A DNA stretch of 64,000 nucleotides from Acerihabitans arboris (GCF_010131535.1 NZ_WUBS01000002.1:405684-469683), one strand, 5' to 3'. Counted from the first letter of the stretch, positions 53,055 through 63,839 are shown. The notes: generated from the letters alone by a model not told the origin. A program made the numbers and translations.

Positions 53055-54694
53055 TATTTAGCCCTCTTTGGCTTCGGGTCGTTACCGCTATCTGCCTCGA
53101 AGACCAATGCGTTGCTCTTGTTGTTCAGCGTACGCAATACCGGCTGCAGTTCCCGCAGGACCTGATCGAGTCGTTGCATATTGTCCACCATCTTATTGTA
53201 TGCCGGAGAGCCGGGCTGGAACCCTTTCATGCTGCTGTTCAGCTCACGCAGGGTGCGCTGCATATCCTGCGGCAGTTGCTGCATCGACTGGCTTTCCGTG
53301 ATCTGATTTACCGATTTCAAGGTCTTTTGCAGCTCGCGCAGGGTACTTTGGCTTTGCGCCAGGGTGCTGGTGGCTTCGTCAATCATCGGGTTAAGCGGCA
53401 GGCTGTTGATTTTATCAAGCGTCGTCATCAGCTTCTGCTGGATCTGCGCCAGGCCGCCGCTGGTGGTCGGCAACACCGGATAACCGTTAACCGTTTTTTC
53501 ACCGTCCCAAGGCTTGGCCTGCGGATAAAAATCAAGATCGACAAACAGCGATCCGGTCAGCAGGCTGGCGCTTTTCAACGAGGCGCGTAGTCCGTGCTCC
53601 CCTGCTTCTTGAACGCGCTTGTTGATATCGAATTTATCACCCAGCTTGCCGGCAAGGCGATCCGGTTCGATACGGATCAGCACCGGTATCTGGTAATTAT
53701 TGTCGATTGTCTGTTTGACCGCGGTCTCGAGGAAAGGCACCTGGGCGACGGTGCCCAGGCGGATGCCGCGAAATTCCACCGGCGCGCCGGGCTGCAGGCC
53801 GCGCACGGAATCGTTAAAGAACAGCAGGTAATCTTTATGCACCGTATACAATGAGTCCGAAATACTGTTCTTGTTATCAAACAGCTGATAGACCTGGTGT
53901 TCAGTGGCGCGATCGCCCAGATCCCAGCCGGTGGGCACGTCAAAACTCACGCCGCCGCTGAATAAAGTGGTCAGCGAGCCCATTTCCACCCGCATGCCCT
54001 GGGCGGACATATCAAAGGCCACGCCGCTGTCTTTCCAAAAACGCACGTTGCTGGTGACCAGGCTGTCGTAAGGCGCGCTGATAAACAACTGATAGCGCAT
54101 CTTGCGCTGTTTGGGATCGAAGTAGCTGGTTTGCACCGTGCCGACCCTGAAGCCGCGGAACAGCACCGGATCCCCGGCATTGAGCTGCCCGGACTGGTCG
54201 CTGTCGAGTTCGACGCGGATCCCCTTGGCATCCGGCGAGGCCAGCGGCGGCGAATCCAGCAGTTGAAAGGTGTTGGCTTCCTCGGCGTTGGTGCCGGGCT
54301 GCAGCTGGATATAGGCCCCGGACAGCAGGGTGCCCAGGCCCGAGATCCCTTCCCGGCCTATCTGCGGTTTCACCACCCAGAACGCGGAATCGTGGCGCAG
54401 CAGTTTTTCCATGCCGTTATTGATGCGGGCTTTGATTTCCACCTGCCGCAGGTTCTCGCTCAAGACCACGCTTTCCACCATACCGACGTCGACGCTGCGG
54501 CTTTTGATTGCCGTCTTGCCGGCCTCGATGCCTTCCGCGCTGGTGGTGGTCAGGGTAATCACTTTGCCCTGATGGCTAAAGTGGTAATAAAGGATCCATG
54601 CGCCAATCAGCACCGTCACTATCGGAATGATCCAGACCGGCGACCAGCGCTTGATTTTCTCCACCTGGGCGACGTCGTATTTATTTTCCGTCAA
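53054..54694 (-). CDS. pqiB: Intermembrane transport protein PqiB (MCE)
   Basis: PqiB is an inner membrane-anchored MCE protein that forms a hexameric needle-like tube across the periplasm for lipid transport. The 546 residues (identical in length to E. coli) show a single N-terminal helix (WSPVWIIPIVTVLIGAW) and three MCE domains at about residues 40-135, 155-260 and 285-390, each with the GxPVxFRG motif (GDPVLFRGFRVG and GAPVEFRGIRLG). A C-terminal helical needle follows. The start is TTG at 54694 with AAGGAG 7 bases upstream, overlapping the pqiA 3' end. Confidence 0.94.
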   Translation of the reverse strand: MTENKYDVAQVEKIKRWSPVWIIPIVTVLIGAWILYYHFSHQGKVITLTTTSAEGIEAGKTAIKSRSVDVGMVESVVLSENLRQVEIKARINNGMEKLLRHDSAFWVVKPQIGREGISGLGTLLSGAYIQLQPGTNAEEANTFQLLDSPPLASPDAKGIRVELDSDQSGQLNAGDPVLFRGFRVGTVQTSYFDPKQRKMRYQLFISAPYDSLVTSNVRFWKDSGVAFDMSAQGMRVEMGSLTTLFSGGVSFDVPTGWDLGDRATEHQVYQLFDNKNSISDSLYTVHKDYLLFFNDSVRGLQPGAPVEFRGIRLGTVAQVPFLETAVKQTIDNNYQIPVLIRIEPDRLAGKLGDKFDINKRVQEAGEHGLRASLKSASLLTGSLFVDLDFYPQAKPWDGEKTVNGYPVLPTTSGGLAQIQQKLMTTLDKINSLPLNPMIDEATSTLAQSQSTLRELQKTLKSVNQITESQSMQQLPQDMQRTLRELNSSMKGFQPGSPAYNKMVDNMQRLDQVLRELQPVLRTLNNKSNALVFEADSGNDPKPKRAK

Positions 54695-55952
54695 CGGAAG
54701 ACTCCTTTTGGTTTTTTTTCTCGGCCCGATCCCAAATGAGACGCGGGTCGAACATCTGTGCGGCAAACATGGTAATCATCACCACCATGGCAAATAACAC
54801 CGCGCCGATGCCCGGCGTAATACTCATCAGTTGCCCCATTCTCACCAGTCCGGAAAGCACAGCAATCACAAACACGTCAATCATCGACCAGCGGCCGACA
54901 AATTCGACTATCTCATATAGAAAATGCATCCGTTCGCTATCGGCCCGTCCCTCCTCCCTGCGCGCATCCCAGCACAGCCAGGCCAGGGCAATCATTTTCA
55001 GGGTCGGCACCATGATGCTGGCGATAAAAATCACCATCGCCACCGGATAGGAACCGTCATCCCACAGCAGGATCACCCCGGCAATAATAGTCGAGTTAAG
55101 CTTGCTGCCCAAGCCTTCGGTTATCATGATTGGCAGGATATTGGCCGGGATATACAGCATGATGGAGGTGATCAGCAGCGCCATGGTCCATTGCAGGCTA
55201 TTGTGCCGCCTGGCGTGCTCACGTGTCCGGCAGCGGGGACAGGTACGCTGCGCGGCCGGCAGGATCAGGGTGCAGCAGCTGCAGGCGCGGATCCCCTGGG
55301 CCAGCCCGCCGACGCCCGGCCTCACCAGGGCCACCGGCGACACCGCCGGCATGATGTTATCCCATAACCAGCGCTGGTCGATACATTGGAAAGCCCGTTG
55401 CTGTAGCAGGCAAAACAGGCAAAACGGCAGGAAACTGATGCCGACGCCGATGTCGCCATAGGCCATGAGTTTGACAAAGCTGACCAGCACGCCCGCCAGG
55501 AAAATTTCCGCCATGCCCCAGGCGCGCAGGGCAAACAAGGATTTGGCCATAAAGGCCTTCAGCCGAAACGCCAGGGGGACCTCGAAGCACAGCAGGATGA
55601 TAACGATCATGCAAACGGCGGGGATCAGCTGGACGAACAGCAGGAACAGGCTGGCCAGGCTGGAAAAGTGATCCGCCACCATGATGCCGGGGATCTGCGG
55701 CAGGGTAATCTCGCGCCCGATACCCGACACCTTCATATTTACAAAGGGGAATAAATTGGCCAGCACCAGCATAATCAGGGCGCTGATGGCAAACATTACC
55801 GGCTGGGCGCGGGCATTGGACCAGCGGCTGATCAGGGTATTGCCGCAGCGGGGACAGACCCCTTTCTGGCCCGGGTTTAATTCCGGCAGCGCCACCAGGA
55901 GGTCGCAATGTGGGCAAAGCACGTATTTAGGGTGATGAACGGCAGAACACAT
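54681..55952 (-). CDS. pqiA: Intermembrane transport protein PqiA
   Basis: PqiA is a polytopic inner membrane partner of PqiB, induced by paraquat in E. coli. The 423 residues have two PqiA domains, each with a zinc-ribbon (CPHCDLLVALPELNPGQKG with CPRC, and CSCCTLILPAAQRTCPRC) and four transmembrane segments. The ATG at 55952 (MCSAVHHPKYVL) follows a perfect GGAGGA Shine-Dalgarno; the frame extends further upstream, but without family similarity. It is the first gene of the pqiABC operon. Confidence 0.94.
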   Translation of the reverse strand: MCSAVHHPKYVLCPHCDLLVALPELNPGQKGVCPRCGNTLISRWSNARAQPVMFAISALIMLVLANLFPFVNMKVSGIGREITLPQIPGIMVADHFSSLASLFLLFVQLIPAVCMIVIILLCFEVPLAFRLKAFMAKSLFALRAWGMAEIFLAGVLVSFVKLMAYGDIGVGISFLPFCLFCLLQQRAFQCIDQRWLWDNIMPAVSPVALVRPGVGGLAQGIRACSCCTLILPAAQRTCPRCRTREHARRHNSLQWTMALLITSIMLYIPANILPIMITEGLGSKLNSTIIAGVILLWDDGSYPVAMVIFIASIMVPTLKMIALAWLCWDARREEGRADSERMHFLYEIVEFVGRWSMIDVFVIAVLSGLVRMGQLMSITPGIGAVLFAMVVMITMFAAQMFDPRLIWDRAEKKNQKESSVDGK

Positions 55953-56026
55953 GCATTCCTCCTGATTGTTGCCGATGCCGTTTAGCCGCCCGGCCGGGAT
56001 TCCCACCAATCCCGGCCGGGTTGGGT

Positions 56027-57958
56027 TTACTCTTTGGGACCGTTTTTCAACGCTTCCAACTCTTCCCAACGGGCAAAGGCCTTCTCCAGCGCCTGTTCGG
56101 CGCCGGCCAGCTGCGCGATGACCACCTGGGTTTTTTCATGGGACTGGCTGAAAAAATCCGCTTGGGTCATTTGGGCCTGCAGGTCGTTGATTTCCTGCTC
56201 CAGCCGCTCGATTTCCTGCGGCAGCATTTCCAGCTCGCGCTGTAGGTTATAACTCAATTTAGTGGTTGCGCGCTTAGCATTAAACGTCTTTGCAGCTTCG
56301 TTAGCGCTATTTTTTTCGCGGGCGGGGGTAACAGCCGGCGCGGCGGCACGCAAAGCGCGCATATTGCGGCGCTGGCTCTGCGCGTCGAAATAACCGCCGA
56401 CAAAGCTGCTGATCCGGCCTTCGCCTTCAAAAATCCAGCACTCGGTCACCGAGTTATCCACGAACTGGCGGTCATGGCTAACCAGCAGCACCGTGCCCTG
56501 GTAGCTGTCGATCATCTCTTCCAGCAGTTCCAGCGTCTCGACGTCCAGGTCATTGGTCGGTTCATCGAGAATCAGCAGGTTACTGGGATTGAGGAACAGT
56601 TTAGCCAATAGTAACCGGTTACGCTCGCCACCGGACAAGGCTTTCACCGGCGTCATGGCGCGCTTGGGATGGAACAGGAAATCCTGCAAATAGCCCAGCA
56701 CATGGCGCGAGCGGCCGTTAACCATCACTTCCTGTTTGCCTTCCGCCAGGTTGTCCATTACCGTGCGTTCCGGATCCAGTTCGGCGCGATGTTGGTCGAA
56801 ATAGGCCACTTCCAGCTTGGTGCCGCAGTGGATGCGCCCGCTGTCCGGCTGCAGTTGGCCAAGCATCAGTTTTAACAACGTGGTCTTGCCGCAGCCGTTA
56901 GGGCCTATCAGGGCGATTTTATCGCCACGCTGGACCTGCGCGCTGAAGCCGCTGACCAGCGCCTTATCCGCCAGACGGTAGCTGACGTCTTCCATTTCAA
57001 ACACAATCTTGCCCGAGCGGGTGGCTTCCTCTACCTGCATCTTGGCGCTGCCGAGGACTTCACGACGTTCGTTTCTTTCATTGCGCAGCGCCTTTAACGC
57101 GCGCACGCGGCCCTCGTTGCGGGTGCGCCTGGCCTTGATGCCCTGGCGGATCCACACTTCTTCCTGCGCCAGCTTTTTATCGAATTCGGCGTTTTGCAGC
57201 TCCTGTACCCGCAGCTCTTCTTCTTTACCCTCGAGGTATTTATCGTAGTTGCCCGGCCAGGAGACCAGCTTGCCGCGATCCAGATCGACAATGCGCGTAG
57301 CCATGCTGCGGATAAACGAACGGTCATGGGAGATAAAGATAATGCTGCCGGGGAAACTTTTCAGGAAGGTTTCCAACCAGTCAATGGTTTCGATATCCAG
57401 ATGGTTGGTCGGTTCGTCCAGCAGCAGGATCTGCGGCTCGCATACCAGGGCGCGGCCGAGCGCCGCTTTGCGCAGCCAACCGCCCGACAGGGAGGATAAC
57501 TCGGTATCGGCGGTCAGGCCCAGTTGCTCGAGCACTTCGTTGATGCGCTTTTCGAGGTGCCACAGGTTCTGATGATCCAGGATCTCCTGCAACCGGCCCA
57601 TTTCCATCAGGTTTTTGTCACTGGGATCTTGCTCCACCAGATGAGAAACCGCATGGTAGGCTTTCAGCGTTTGCGCCTGTTCCTGCACGCCCTCGGCCAC
57701 AAAATCATAGACGCTGCCGCTAACGTTGCGCGGCGGGTCCTGCTGCAGGCGGGCGACGACCACATCCTGCTCGAAAATCAGCTGCCCGTCGTCCAGCGGC
57801 ACCTCTTTACTGAGGATCTTCATCAGGGTGGACTTGCCGGCCCCGTTGCGCCCGACCAGGCAGACTCGTTCGTTACGTTCTATGTGAAGCTCGGTATTAT
57901 CCAGTAGCGGCGCATCGCTGAACGATAGCCAGGCGCCGGAAAGACTGATTAGTGACAT
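56027..57958 (-). CDS. uup: ABC-F ATPase Uup
   Basis: Uup is a cytoplasmic ABC-F protein acting on ribosomes or recombination intermediates; loss raises precise excision of transposons in E. coli. Two ABC domains are visible: Walker A VGRNGAGKSTLMKIL (near residue 37) with signature LSGGWLRKAALG and Walker B LLLDEPTNHLD, and Walker A GPNGCGKTTLLKLML (near residue 352) with LSGGERNRLL and LILDEPTNDLD. A coiled-coil C-terminal domain binds DNA in E. coli. The 643 residues are near the E. coli length (635). It begins 5 bases after rlmKL. Confidence 0.95.
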   Translation of the reverse strand: MSLISLSGAWLSFSDAPLLDNTELHIERNERVCLVGRNGAGKSTLMKILSKEVPLDDGQLIFEQDVVVARLQQDPPRNVSGSVYDFVAEGVQEQAQTLKAYHAVSHLVEQDPSDKNLMEMGRLQEILDHQNLWHLEKRINEVLEQLGLTADTELSSLSGGWLRKAALGRALVCEPQILLLDEPTNHLDIETIDWLETFLKSFPGSIIFISHDRSFIRSMATRIVDLDRGKLVSWPGNYDKYLEGKEEELRVQELQNAEFDKKLAQEEVWIRQGIKARRTRNEGRVRALKALRNERNERREVLGSAKMQVEEATRSGKIVFEMEDVSYRLADKALVSGFSAQVQRGDKIALIGPNGCGKTTLLKLMLGQLQPDSGRIHCGTKLEVAYFDQHRAELDPERTVMDNLAEGKQEVMVNGRSRHVLGYLQDFLFHPKRAMTPVKALSGGERNRLLLAKLFLNPSNLLILDEPTNDLDVETLELLEEMIDSYQGTVLLVSHDRQFVDNSVTECWIFEGEGRISSFVGGYFDAQSQRRNMRALRAAAPAVTPAREKNSANEAAKTFNAKRATTKLSYNLQRELEMLPQEIERLEQEINDLQAQMTQADFFSQSHEKTQVVIAQLAGAEQALEKAFARWEELEALKNGPKE

Positions 57959-57963
57959 GGCGT

Positions 57964-60087
57964 TTATTGATCCCGATCGGCATGGCTTATCAGCCAGCTG
58001 TTGTGAATATGACGATTACGGGCGAAGTCCTGGGAGCGGGTTTGCTCGGTAATGGACCGCGCCTTCAGGCCGAGGGCCTGTAATCCTTCGGCATCCAATT
58101 GGAAGCCGCGTTTATTATTGGAAAACATAATGGTGCCGCCCGGCCGCAGTAATCTTTTCAGATCTTTCATCAACAGCAGGTGATCCCGTTGCACATCGAA
58201 GCTTTCCGACATGCGTTTTGAATTGGAGAACGTCGGGGGATCGATAAAAATCAGATCGAAGGTCTCCTGCGACAGTTCAAGCCAGGACAGGCAGTCCGCC
58301 TGGATCAGGCGGTGCTGCTTGCCGGTCAGCCCGTTGCTGCGCAGGTTTTTTTCCGCCCATTCCAGATAGGTGCGCGACATATCCACCGAGGTGGTGCTGC
58401 GCGCGCCGCCGATGCCGGCATGCACGCTGGCGCTGCCGGTGTAGGCGAACAGATTGAGGAAATCCTTGCCGCGGCTCATCTCGCCCAGCATTTTGCGCGC
58501 GATGCGATGGTCGAGGAACAAACCGGTATCGAGATAATCGGTCAGGTTAACCCAGAGTTTGGCGTCATATTCGTCCACCAGCAGGAACTCACCTTTTTGC
58601 GCCAGCTTCTCATACTGGTTTTTGCCTTTCTGCCGCTCGCGCGCCTTGACCACCAGTTGGCTGGCCGGGATGTCCAACACCGCCAGGGTCGCCGAGATGG
58701 CGTCGTACAGCCGCTGGCGCGCCTTTTCGGGTTCAATGGTTTTTGGCGCCACGTATTCTTGTATCACCACCCACGAACTGTAGCGATCTATGGCGACATT
58801 GTATTCCGGCAGGTCGGCGTCGTAGAGGCGATAACAATCCAGGTGCTGTTTGGCTGCCCATTTTTCCAGGCCGCGGATATTTTTCCGCAGCCGGTTGGCA
58901 AAGTCGGGCGCAATGCCCTGTCCGGTGGGCGTCACGTTGGGCACATCGGCCAGCAGGTAGTTTTTCTGCTCGCAGTCCAGCGGACCGTTTTTCGCTTTAA
59001 ACGAACGCTCCGCGCGCAGCTGCAGCGCGCTTAACAATACCGGCGACGCGCTGAACAGCGACAGCCGCCAGCCGCCGAACCGGCTTTTCATGATGCGCCC
59101 GAGCAGGTTGTAGAGCGCTATCAGCGCCGGCTCGCTCTCCAGCCGCTCGCCGTAAGGCGGGTTGCTGATAACGGTCCCGACCGGGCCTTCAGGCAACGGG
59201 TTGGCCAAATTGGCCACATCATTGACCGTGAACGCGATCAAGGCATCGATGCCGGCGTGGTGGGCATTGGCGCGCGCTTTTTCCAACACCCGCGCGTCGT
59301 TGTCGGAGCCGAAAAAGCGGGAGGTGGCCTGGGCGGCGCCTGACTTGGCGCGCTCGCGGGCGGCGGTCAAGACCTCCTGCCACAAGGATTCGTTATGGCC
59401 GAGCCAGCCGTAAAAACCCCATTGCCGACGCAGCAGGCCCGGCGCCCGATCGGAGGCCATCAGCGCCGCTTCGATTAGCAGGGTGCCGGAGCCGCACATC
59501 GGGTCCAGCAACGGCGTGCCCGCCTGCCATCCGGAACGCAGCACGATGGCCGCCGCCAGGTTTTCCTTTAGCGGCGCCTGGCCGGCGCCGTCGCGATAGC
59601 CGCGCTGATGCAGCCCGCCGCCGCTCAGATCCAGCGAAACGATGGCATGGTCGCGGTGCAAAAAGACCTGCACGCGGATATCCGGCTGCTGTTTGGCCAC
59701 GTCCGGGCGCTGGTCCAGGGCCTCGGTAAAACCGTCGACGATGGCGTCTTTAACCCGCAGGGTGCCGTATTGGCTGTTGCGAATGGCCTCGTTGGTGCCG
59801 CTGAAATGGACGGCAAAACTTTTGTCCACCGCGAATATCGCCGGCCAGTCGATAGCCCGCACCCCTTGGTAAAGGTCATCATCGCTGAACACGTCAAAAT
59901 CGGTCAGCGGCAGCAAAATGCGTGAGGCCAGGCGGCTCCAGAGCAGGCTCTGGTACAGCAGCCGATCGTCGCCACGGAAGTGCACCCCGCCCAGGGCTAT
60001 TTTGCATTCGAGCGCACCCAGTGCTTCCAGCTCGCTTTTTAACAGTTCTTCTAAACCTTGTGCCGTACTGGCAAAGAGTGCGTTCAT
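57964..60087 (-). CDS. rlmL: 23S rRNA m2G2445/m7G2069 methyltransferase
   Basis: RlmKL (YcbY) carries two methyltransferases in one protein: m2G2445 and m7G2069 of 23S rRNA. The order is THUMP (residues about 45-155), the first MTase with [17 protein letters not shown] and [13 protein letters not shown], and the second MTase with [16 protein letters not shown] and [13 protein letters not shown]. The 707 residues from the ATG at 60087 ([16 protein letters not shown]) compare with 702 in E. coli. The frame extends six residues upstream. It is coupled to uup, with a 5-base gap. Confidence 0.95.
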   Translation of the reverse strand: MNALFASTAQGLEELLKSELEALGALECKIALGGVHFRGDDRLLYQSLLWSRLASRILLPLTDFDVFSDDDLYQGVRAIDWPAIFAVDKSFAVHFSGTNEAIRNSQYGTLRVKDAIVDGFTEALDQRPDVAKQQPDIRVQVFLHRDHAIVSLDLSGGGLHQRGYRDGAGQAPLKENLAAAIVLRSGWQAGTPLLDPMCGSGTLLIEAALMASDRAPGLLRRQWGFYGWLGHNESLWQEVLTAARERAKSGAAQATSRFFGSDNDARVLEKARANAHHAGIDALIAFTVNDVANLANPLPEGPVGTVISNPPYGERLESEPALIALYNLLGRIMKSRFGGWRLSLFSASPVLLSALQLRAERSFKAKNGPLDCEQKNYLLADVPNVTPTGQGIAPDFANRLRKNIRGLEKWAAKQHLDCYRLYDADLPEYNVAIDRYSSWVVIQEYVAPKTIEPEKARQRLYDAISATLAVLDIPASQLVVKARERQKGKNQYEKLAQKGEFLLVDEYDAKLWVNLTDYLDTGLFLDHRIARKMLGEMSRGKDFLNLFAYTGSASVHAGIGGARSTTSVDMSRTYLEWAEKNLRSNGLTGKQHRLIQADCLSWLELSQETFDLIFIDPPTFSNSKRMSESFDVQRDHLLLMKDLKRLLRPGGTIMFSNNKRGFQLDAEGLQALGLKARSITEQTRSQDFARNRHIHNSWLISHADRDQ

Positions 60088-60189
60088 CTGGTCACTTATC
60101 ATCAAAAAGAAAAATCGTTGCGCATTATAGCTAATCCCGACCCATTGTCATAAAGTTGGCCCAACAGAGTGTTCCGGCAGGGAGGCAAA

Positions 60190-61293
60190 ATGGTCAGTTT
60201 ATCGCGGTTATATATTCATCCGGTGAAGTCAATGCGCGGCTTGCAGGTATCCCATGCGCTGGTGGGCGCCGAAGGTCTGGCCTTTGACCGGATATTTATG
60301 GTTACCGAACCTGACGGCACCTTCATTACCGCCCGCCAATATCCGCAAATGGTCCTGTTTACCCCGGTAATGGTACAAAACGGCCTGCACCTGAGCGCAC
60401 CGGACGGGCAAAGTGTATTGGTGCGCTTTACCGATTTCACGCCGGACGGCCACCCTACCGAAGTATGGGGCAACCATTTTACCGCGTATCTGGCTCCCGA
60501 GGCCATCAATAACTGGCTAAGCGGGTATTTAGGTCGTCCGGCGCAGCTGCGCTGGACCGGGGAGCAAAGCCGCCGGCGGGTTAAGCGCTATCCCGGCATA
60601 CCGCTGTCGTTTGCCGACGGCTATCCCTTTTTGCTGGTCGGCGAGGCCTCGCTGCTGGATTTGCAGGGGCGCTGCCCCGCCGGCGTCAGGATGACCCAGT
60701 TCAGGCCGAACATGGTGGTCGCGGGTTCCGAGCCTTACGCCGAGGACGGCTGGCGGCGCATCCGCATCGGCGGCGTGGAATTCGAGCTGGTCAAGCCCTG
60801 CAGCCGCTGCGTGCTGACCACGGTCGGCGTGGAGTCGGGCCGCCGGCATCCGGCGACCGAGCCATTACGTACCTTACAGGGCTATCGCACCGCCGACAAC
60901 GGCGACGTCGACTTTGGGCAAAACCTGATCGCCCGTTCCAGCGGCATGATCCGGGTCGGCGATAGCGTCGAGGTATTGGCGGAGCGGGAACCCAGGCGCT
61001 ACGGCACCGGAAAGATAACCGAGCCGCTGGACCGGCCTGCCGCCGGCGAGCGTCAGGTGCGGATAAACTACCGGGGACAGCAGTTTACCGGCAATAACCG
61101 GCAGGTGTTGCTGGAACAGCTTGAGCAGCAGGGGGTACGTATTCCCTATTCATGCCGGGCGGGTATCTGCGGTACCTGCAGGGTAGAATTGCTGGAGGGC
61201 GAGGTGGCGCCGCTAAAAGCCAGCGCGCTCGAGGAACCCGGTCATGTGCTGACCTGCAGTTGCGTACCGAAAAGCGATCTGCGCCTCGGTTAA
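60190..61293 (+). CDS. ycbX: MOSC/2Fe-2S protein YcbX
   Basis: YcbX detoxifies N-hydroxylated base analogues together with molybdenum cofactor and a reductase (in E. coli CysJ). The 367 residues have the MOSC N-terminal and MOSC domains (residues 1-260), with the conserved Cys in [12 protein letters not shown]. The C-terminal plant-type ferredoxin domain contains [18 protein letters not shown] and the final ligand in VLTCSCVPK. The ATG at 60190 follows GGGAGG. It is divergent from rlmKL. Confidence 0.94.
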   Translation: MVSLSRLYIHPVKSMRGLQVSHALVGAEGLAFDRIFMVTEPDGTFITARQYPQMVLFTPVMVQNGLHLSAPDGQSVLVRFTDFTPDGHPTEVWGNHFTAYLAPEAINNWLSGYLGRPAQLRWTGEQSRRRVKRYPGIPLSFADGYPFLLVGEASLLDLQGRCPAGVRMTQFRPNMVVAGSEPYAEDGWRRIRIGGVEFELVKPCSRCVLTTVGVESGRRHPATEPLRTLQGYRTADNGDVDFGQNLIARSSGMIRVGDSVEVLAEREPRRYGTGKITEPLDRPAAGERQVRINYRGQQFTGNNRQVLLEQLEQQGVRIPYSCRAGICGTCRVELLEGEVAPLKASALEEPGHVLTCSCVPKSDLRLG

Positions 61294-61351
61294 CCCGGCG
61301 GAAGATATCCATCCACGGCGGCGTTGACGCCCCGGTTAACCCGTCCGGGCA

Positions 61352-61900
61352 TTAAACCGCGGCGGCGTATTGGATATCAGCCTGCTGTGGATAGGGTAAC
61401 AGCCGGTCATGCATGATTTTAATGGCGTCGCCCAGCACGATTTTGCGCGCCGCCAGGGTCAGCTGCGCCTGCGCCAGAACGCACAGGCTGGCGTTGTCGC
61501 CCGCTTCGGCCACCAGCAGCCGCGCGTATTCGCCGTTATCATTCAGGCGCACCAGCACGTCGTCGCCCATGACGGGATGCCAGTTAAGCGGCGTGGGCTG
61601 CGGCCGGAAATGCCAGCTCTTCGGCATCAGCGGCTTCAGGAAGCGTAAGGCCACCAATGCATTAAGAATAAGCTCCGCCTGTTGCTCTTCCTTTAACGGC
61701 AGCGCCCGGACCTTCTCGGCTAAGGTAAAATAGAGCGCGGCATCGTCCACGCAGAATACCGTTTCACTGAACGCATCGGGCGTCAGTGTCTTAGCGCAAA
61801 AGCGTGAGCGGAATATCATACCGTCAGCGAGATCCAGCATCATCCGATCATGTTCGGCATCATAAAACCAACGCCAATTATCGCCGGGAGTGAATTTCAT
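61352..61900 (-). CDS. zapC: Cell division protein ZapC
   Basis: ZapC (YcbW) promotes FtsZ bundling and stabilises the Z ring. The 182-residue product closely follows the E. coli protein ([20 protein letters not shown], then [20 protein letters not shown], and [17 protein letters not shown]). Convergent with ycbX and downstream of pyrD on the same strand, as in E. coli. Confidence 0.94.
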   Translation of the reverse strand: MKFTPGDNWRWFYDAEHDRMMLDLADGMIFRSRFCAKTLTPDAFSETVFCVDDAALYFTLAEKVRALPLKEEQQAELILNALVALRFLKPLMPKSWHFRPQPTPLNWHPVMGDDVLVRLNDNGEYARLLVAEAGDNASLCVLAQAQLTLAARKIVLGDAIKIMHDRLLPYPQQADIQYAAAV

Positions 61901-62014
61901 CTTTAAATCCTTTCATCGCGTCGCAATCGATTATGAAATATTCTGCAAAGAATTTTAGCGTTTAGAAAATAAGTCTACGGATAAATTAGCAGTAAACGGA
62001 TAAAAGATAAACGA

Positions 62015-62043
62015 GCCTAAGAGATAAATAAACCCCTTAGGCC
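62015..62043 (-). terminator. Terminator between pyrD and zapC
   Basis: Arms GCCTAAG and CTTAGGC enclose a 15-base loop, with CGTTTATCTTTTATC on the minus-strand 3' side. It lies 20 bases after the pyrD stop. Confidence 0.55.
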
Positions 62044-62062
62044 GAATAATGAGGAAAAAAAA

Positions 62063-63073
62063 TCAAATATGAGTAATGATGTCTTTAATCAGGCGTGGAC
62101 CGTGAAAAATAAAACCGGAATATATTTGAATCAGTGCGGCGCCGGCGTCCATCTTTTCCCGGGCGGCGACCAGGGAATCAATTCCCCCTACTCCGATAAT
62201 CGGCAGTTTACCCTTTAATTCCCGGGACAGGCGACGAATCACTTCGGTACTGCGGGCTTGTAGGGGACGGCCGCTTAACCCACCGGTCTGGCCGCAATGA
62301 TTCAGGCCCCGGACCAGATGCCGGTCTGTCGTGGTATTGGTGGCGATAACCCCGTCGATATTATGGCGCACCAGGCTATCGGCAACCTGGGCAAGCTCCT
62401 CGTCCGTCAGGTCGGGGGCTATTTTAACCGCAACCGGTACATATTTGTGATGATACTTTTGCAGTTCCGCCTGCTTATTCTTAATCGCCAGCAATAAATC
62501 GTCCAGCGCTTCGCCGAATTGCAGGGTGCGCAGTCCTGGGGTATTGGGGGAGGATATGTTTATAGCTATATAGCCCGCATAAGGATATATCTTATCCATG
62601 CACGTCAGATAATCATCCTTCCCCTGCTCTACCGGCGTGGCCTTGTTTTTGCCGATATTGATCCCCAGCACGCCGCCAAAATGAGATTTCTTAACATTTT
62701 CAACCAGATAATCGACGCCTTTATTATTGAACCCCATGCGGTTGATCAGCCCCTCGGCCTCCACCAGCCGGAACAGGCGCGGTTTATCGTTACCGGGCTG
62801 CGGGCGCGGCGTTACCGTGCCGACCTCGATAAAACCAAACCCCATGGCGCCGAGCGCGTCGATGCAATCACCGTCCTTATCAAGTCCGGCGGCCAGTCCC
62901 AGCGGATTCTTAAACGTAATCCCCATGCAATTGACCGTCTTGGCCGGCACCGACTGGCGTACCAGGAATTCAAACGGCGTACCGCTAATACGGCGCAGCT
63001 GTTGAAAAGTTAATTCATGGGCACGTTCTGGATCGAGCTGAAATAAAGCCTGTCTGATGAGGGGATAAAACAT
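62063..63073 (-). CDS. pyrD: Dihydroorotate dehydrogenase (quinone), class 2
   Basis: PyrD oxidises dihydroorotate to orotate at the membrane using quinone and FMN, the fourth step of UMP synthesis. The 336 residues equal E. coli PyrD. The N-terminal membrane-association segment ([19 protein letters not shown]) is followed by the FMN-binding barrel. The catalytic Ser of class 2 enzymes is in [14 protein letters not shown] near residue 175; substrate Asn residues appear in NRMGFNNKG and TNTTTDR. The ATG at 63073 follows TCAGGAGA. The frame is open further upstream, without family similarity. Confidence 0.96.
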   Translation of the reverse strand: MFYPLIRQALFQLDPERAHELTFQQLRRISGTPFEFLVRQSVPAKTVNCMGITFKNPLGLAAGLDKDGDCIDALGAMGFGFIEVGTVTPRPQPGNDKPRLFRLVEAEGLINRMGFNNKGVDYLVENVKKSHFGGVLGINIGKNKATPVEQGKDDYLTCMDKIYPYAGYIAINISSPNTPGLRTLQFGEALDDLLLAIKNKQAELQKYHHKYVPVAVKIAPDLTDEELAQVADSLVRHNIDGVIATNTTTDRHLVRGLNHCGQTGGLSGRPLQARSTEVIRRLSRELKGKLPIIGVGGIDSLVAAREKMDAGAALIQIYSGFIFHGPRLIKDIITHI

Positions 63074-63084
63074 TTCGTCTCCTG

Positions 63085-63116
63085 ATATCCCGATGGCAAC
63101 CGGGGCGGTATTATCG
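63085..63116 (-). promoter_or_regulatory. Candidate pyrD promoter -10 and leader hairpin
   Basis: On the minus strand GATAAT (complement of 63111-63116) is a good -10 element. It is followed by CCCG-GTTGCCAT-CGGG just before the ribosome binding site. In E. coli the pyrD leader forms a hairpin over the Shine-Dalgarno when transcription starts at C under high CTP. A similar control is possible here. Confidence 0.4.
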
Positions 63117-63149
63117 GGCATCGGGCGCGGAAAAGAAATCAAACGGCGC

Positions 63150-63172
63150 AAAAAAAGCGCGATCGCTCGCGC
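63150..63172 (-). terminator. Terminator-like hairpin upstream of pyrD
   Basis: On the minus strand, GCGCGA-GCGA-TCGCGC is followed by TTTTTTT. It lies 77 bases before the pyrD start codon and upstream of its apparent promoter. It probably ends a transcript coming from the insertion sequence or repeat region and insulates pyrD. Confidence 0.65.
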
Positions 63173-63225
63173 CAGATCAAAAAAGCGCCCTCACGGGGGG
63201 AGATTGCTGACAAAGAGTGGGGGTG

Positions 63226-63839
63226 CGCTTGCGATGAGGTTTATGTCGCCCCGGTGGGGATTTCGCTTGTGGTAAGGTTTATGTCGCCCCGACGAGGGTT
63301 TCGCTTGTGGTAAGGTTTATGTCGCCCCGGTGAGGGGTTCGCTTGTGGTAAGGTTTATGTCGCCCCGACGAGGGGTTCGCTTGTGGTAAGGTTTATGTCG
63401 CCCCGGCGAGGGGTTCGCTTGTGGTAAGGTTTATGTCGCCCCGGCGAGGGGTTCGCTTGTGGTAAGGTTTATGTCGCCCCGACGAGGGTTTCGCTTGTGG
63501 TAAGGTTTATGTCGCCCCGGTGAGGGGTTCGCTTGTGGTAAGGTTTATGTCGCCCCGACGAGGGGTTCGCTTGTGGTAAGGTTTATGTCGCCCCGGCGAG
63601 GGGTTCGCTTGTGGTAAGGTTTATGTCGCCCCGGCGAGGGGTTCGCTTGTGGTAAGGTTTATGTCGCCCCGGTGAGGGGTTCGCTTGTGGTAAGGTTTAT
63701 GTCGCCCCGGCGAGGGGTTCGCTTGTGGTAAGGTTTATGTCGCCCCGACGAGGGGTTCGCTTGTGGTAAGGTTTATGTCGCCCCGGTGAGGGGTTCGCTT
63801 GTGGTAAGGTTTATGTCGCCCCGACGAGGGTTTCGCTTG
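63226..63839. repeat. Minisatellite: sixteen 38-bp tandem units
   Basis: Sixteen head-to-tail copies, with a constant 38-base step from the first to the last CGCTTG. The constant part is TAAGGTTTATGTCGCCCC and the variable part is G(A/G)(C/T)GAGGG(G/T)TTCGCTTGTGG. Units differ only at a few fixed positions. Units 2-6 and 7-11 have the same order of variants (GAC-T, GGT, GAC, GGC, GGC), which indicates a 190-base duplication. There are no spacers, so it is not CRISPR. 38 is not a multiple of 3, so no repeated peptide is encoded. Confidence 0.97.

Noticed and set aside
63226..63839. CRISPR array
   Set aside because: The 38-base units are directly adjacent, with no unique spacers, and no cas genes are present.
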